Shown: positions 63,912 to 64,000 of the stretch, in pieces | Position numbering within the stretch: position 1 is the stretch's first letter | How the letters are laid out: each line of letters begins with the position of its first letter | Assembly: GCF_017309955.1 (NCBI RefSeq) | Contig: NZ_CP021247.1 | Span: 310,001-374,000 of the forward strand | DNA: 64,000 bases | Origin: Novosphingobium sp. KA1 | GTDB taxonomy: Bacteria; Pseudomonadota; Alphaproteobacteria; Sphingomonadales; Sphingomonadaceae | Reading direction: 5' to 3' | The notes under the pieces: generated by a model | What the model was told of the DNA's origin: nothing | The model's database searches: none | What the model saw: only the letters and a program-made list of their open reading frames with translations | Program-made: the position numbers and the translations under genes

Positions 63912-64000
63912 ATGTACCAGTATGTCGACCGCCCGCTGAGCACTCTGGACGAAGGCTGCCGCTTCCTCGTCTGGTCGATGCGGGCCTGGGTCACGACACT
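63912..64000 (+). CDS. Partial gene, possibly iron-regulated, unknown
   Basis: Only 29 codons are visible: MYQYVDRPLSTLDEGCRFLV and on. ATG 63912 follows GGAGA. No motif is recognised. A Fur box lies upstream, so repression by iron is likely. Confidence 0.55.
   Translation, partial: MYQYVDRPLSTLDEGCRFLVWSMRAWVTT

Overview
The window is GC-rich, densely packed alphaproteobacterial chromosome. The best guess is a sphingomonad close to Novosphingobium/Sphingobium; this is inferred from the PhyR-NepR-EcfG stress system, the division/cell-wall (dcw) cluster content and the gene families, not from a database search. No prophage, integron, CRISPR array or intact insertion sequence was seen.

Layout. 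(1) 1-4152, minus strand: end of a surface-polysaccharide operon with glucose-1-phosphate cytidylyltransferase (rfbF), CDP-glucose 4,6-dehydratase (rfbG), the 3-dehydrase (rfbH) and an HpcH/HpaI-type aldolase cut by the window edge. rfbH seems to carry a +1 G in a G7 tract that separates its coupled start from the rest of the gene. (2) 4433-7916: sugar-uptake module (ROK fructokinase-like kinase, MFS symporter, LacI regulator). (3) 8144-11685: HscC-type Hsp70 plus an overlapping membrane protein with a degenerate J domain; then exported MsrA and two flavoproteins. (4) 15379-23359: general stress response locus with a Crp-like regulator, a pyridoxamine-oxidase-like stress protein, two EcfG-type sigma factors, a single-domain response regulator, PhyR, a PilZ protein, a CHASE/HWE sensor kinase and NepR. 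Several GGAAC-N16/17-CGTT promoters are visible, and two intergenic regions carry overlapping divergent versions.

(5) 23427-33586: housekeeping genes (3-hydroxyisobutyrate dehydrogenase-like, sodB, a GlsB/YeaQ membrane protein with its own EcfG promoter, proB, DMT transporter, obgE, tRNA-Ala, a lipoprotein, BI-1/YccA, proC, a YbjN-domain protein). (6) 33768-54919, minus strand: a SPOR/TPR protein and the complete dcw cluster mraZ-rsmH-ftsL-ftsI-murE-murF-mraY-murD-ftsW-murG-murC-murB-ddl-ftsQ-ftsA-ftsZ, mostly with 4-bp overlaps. (7) 55293-64000: a GldG-like lipoprotein, small membrane protein, cysK, 2Fe-2S ferredoxin, AlkA-type glycosylase, acyltransferase, phhB, ccmA-ccmB, sulfotransferase, an AhpD-like protein and, after a Fur-box-containing spacer, the start of one more gene.

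The most unusual signal is a pair of exactly 268-bp elements (19561-19828 and 20338-20605). They are about 75% identical without gaps, and each is palindromic end to end. Most differences between them in the stems are compensated by complementary changes, so they look like two members of an undescribed, structurally conserved RNA or mobile-element family. Each supplies the TAG stop codon of the neighbouring minus-strand gene (PilZ gene and sensor kinase), and they flank the PilZ gene inside the stress locus.
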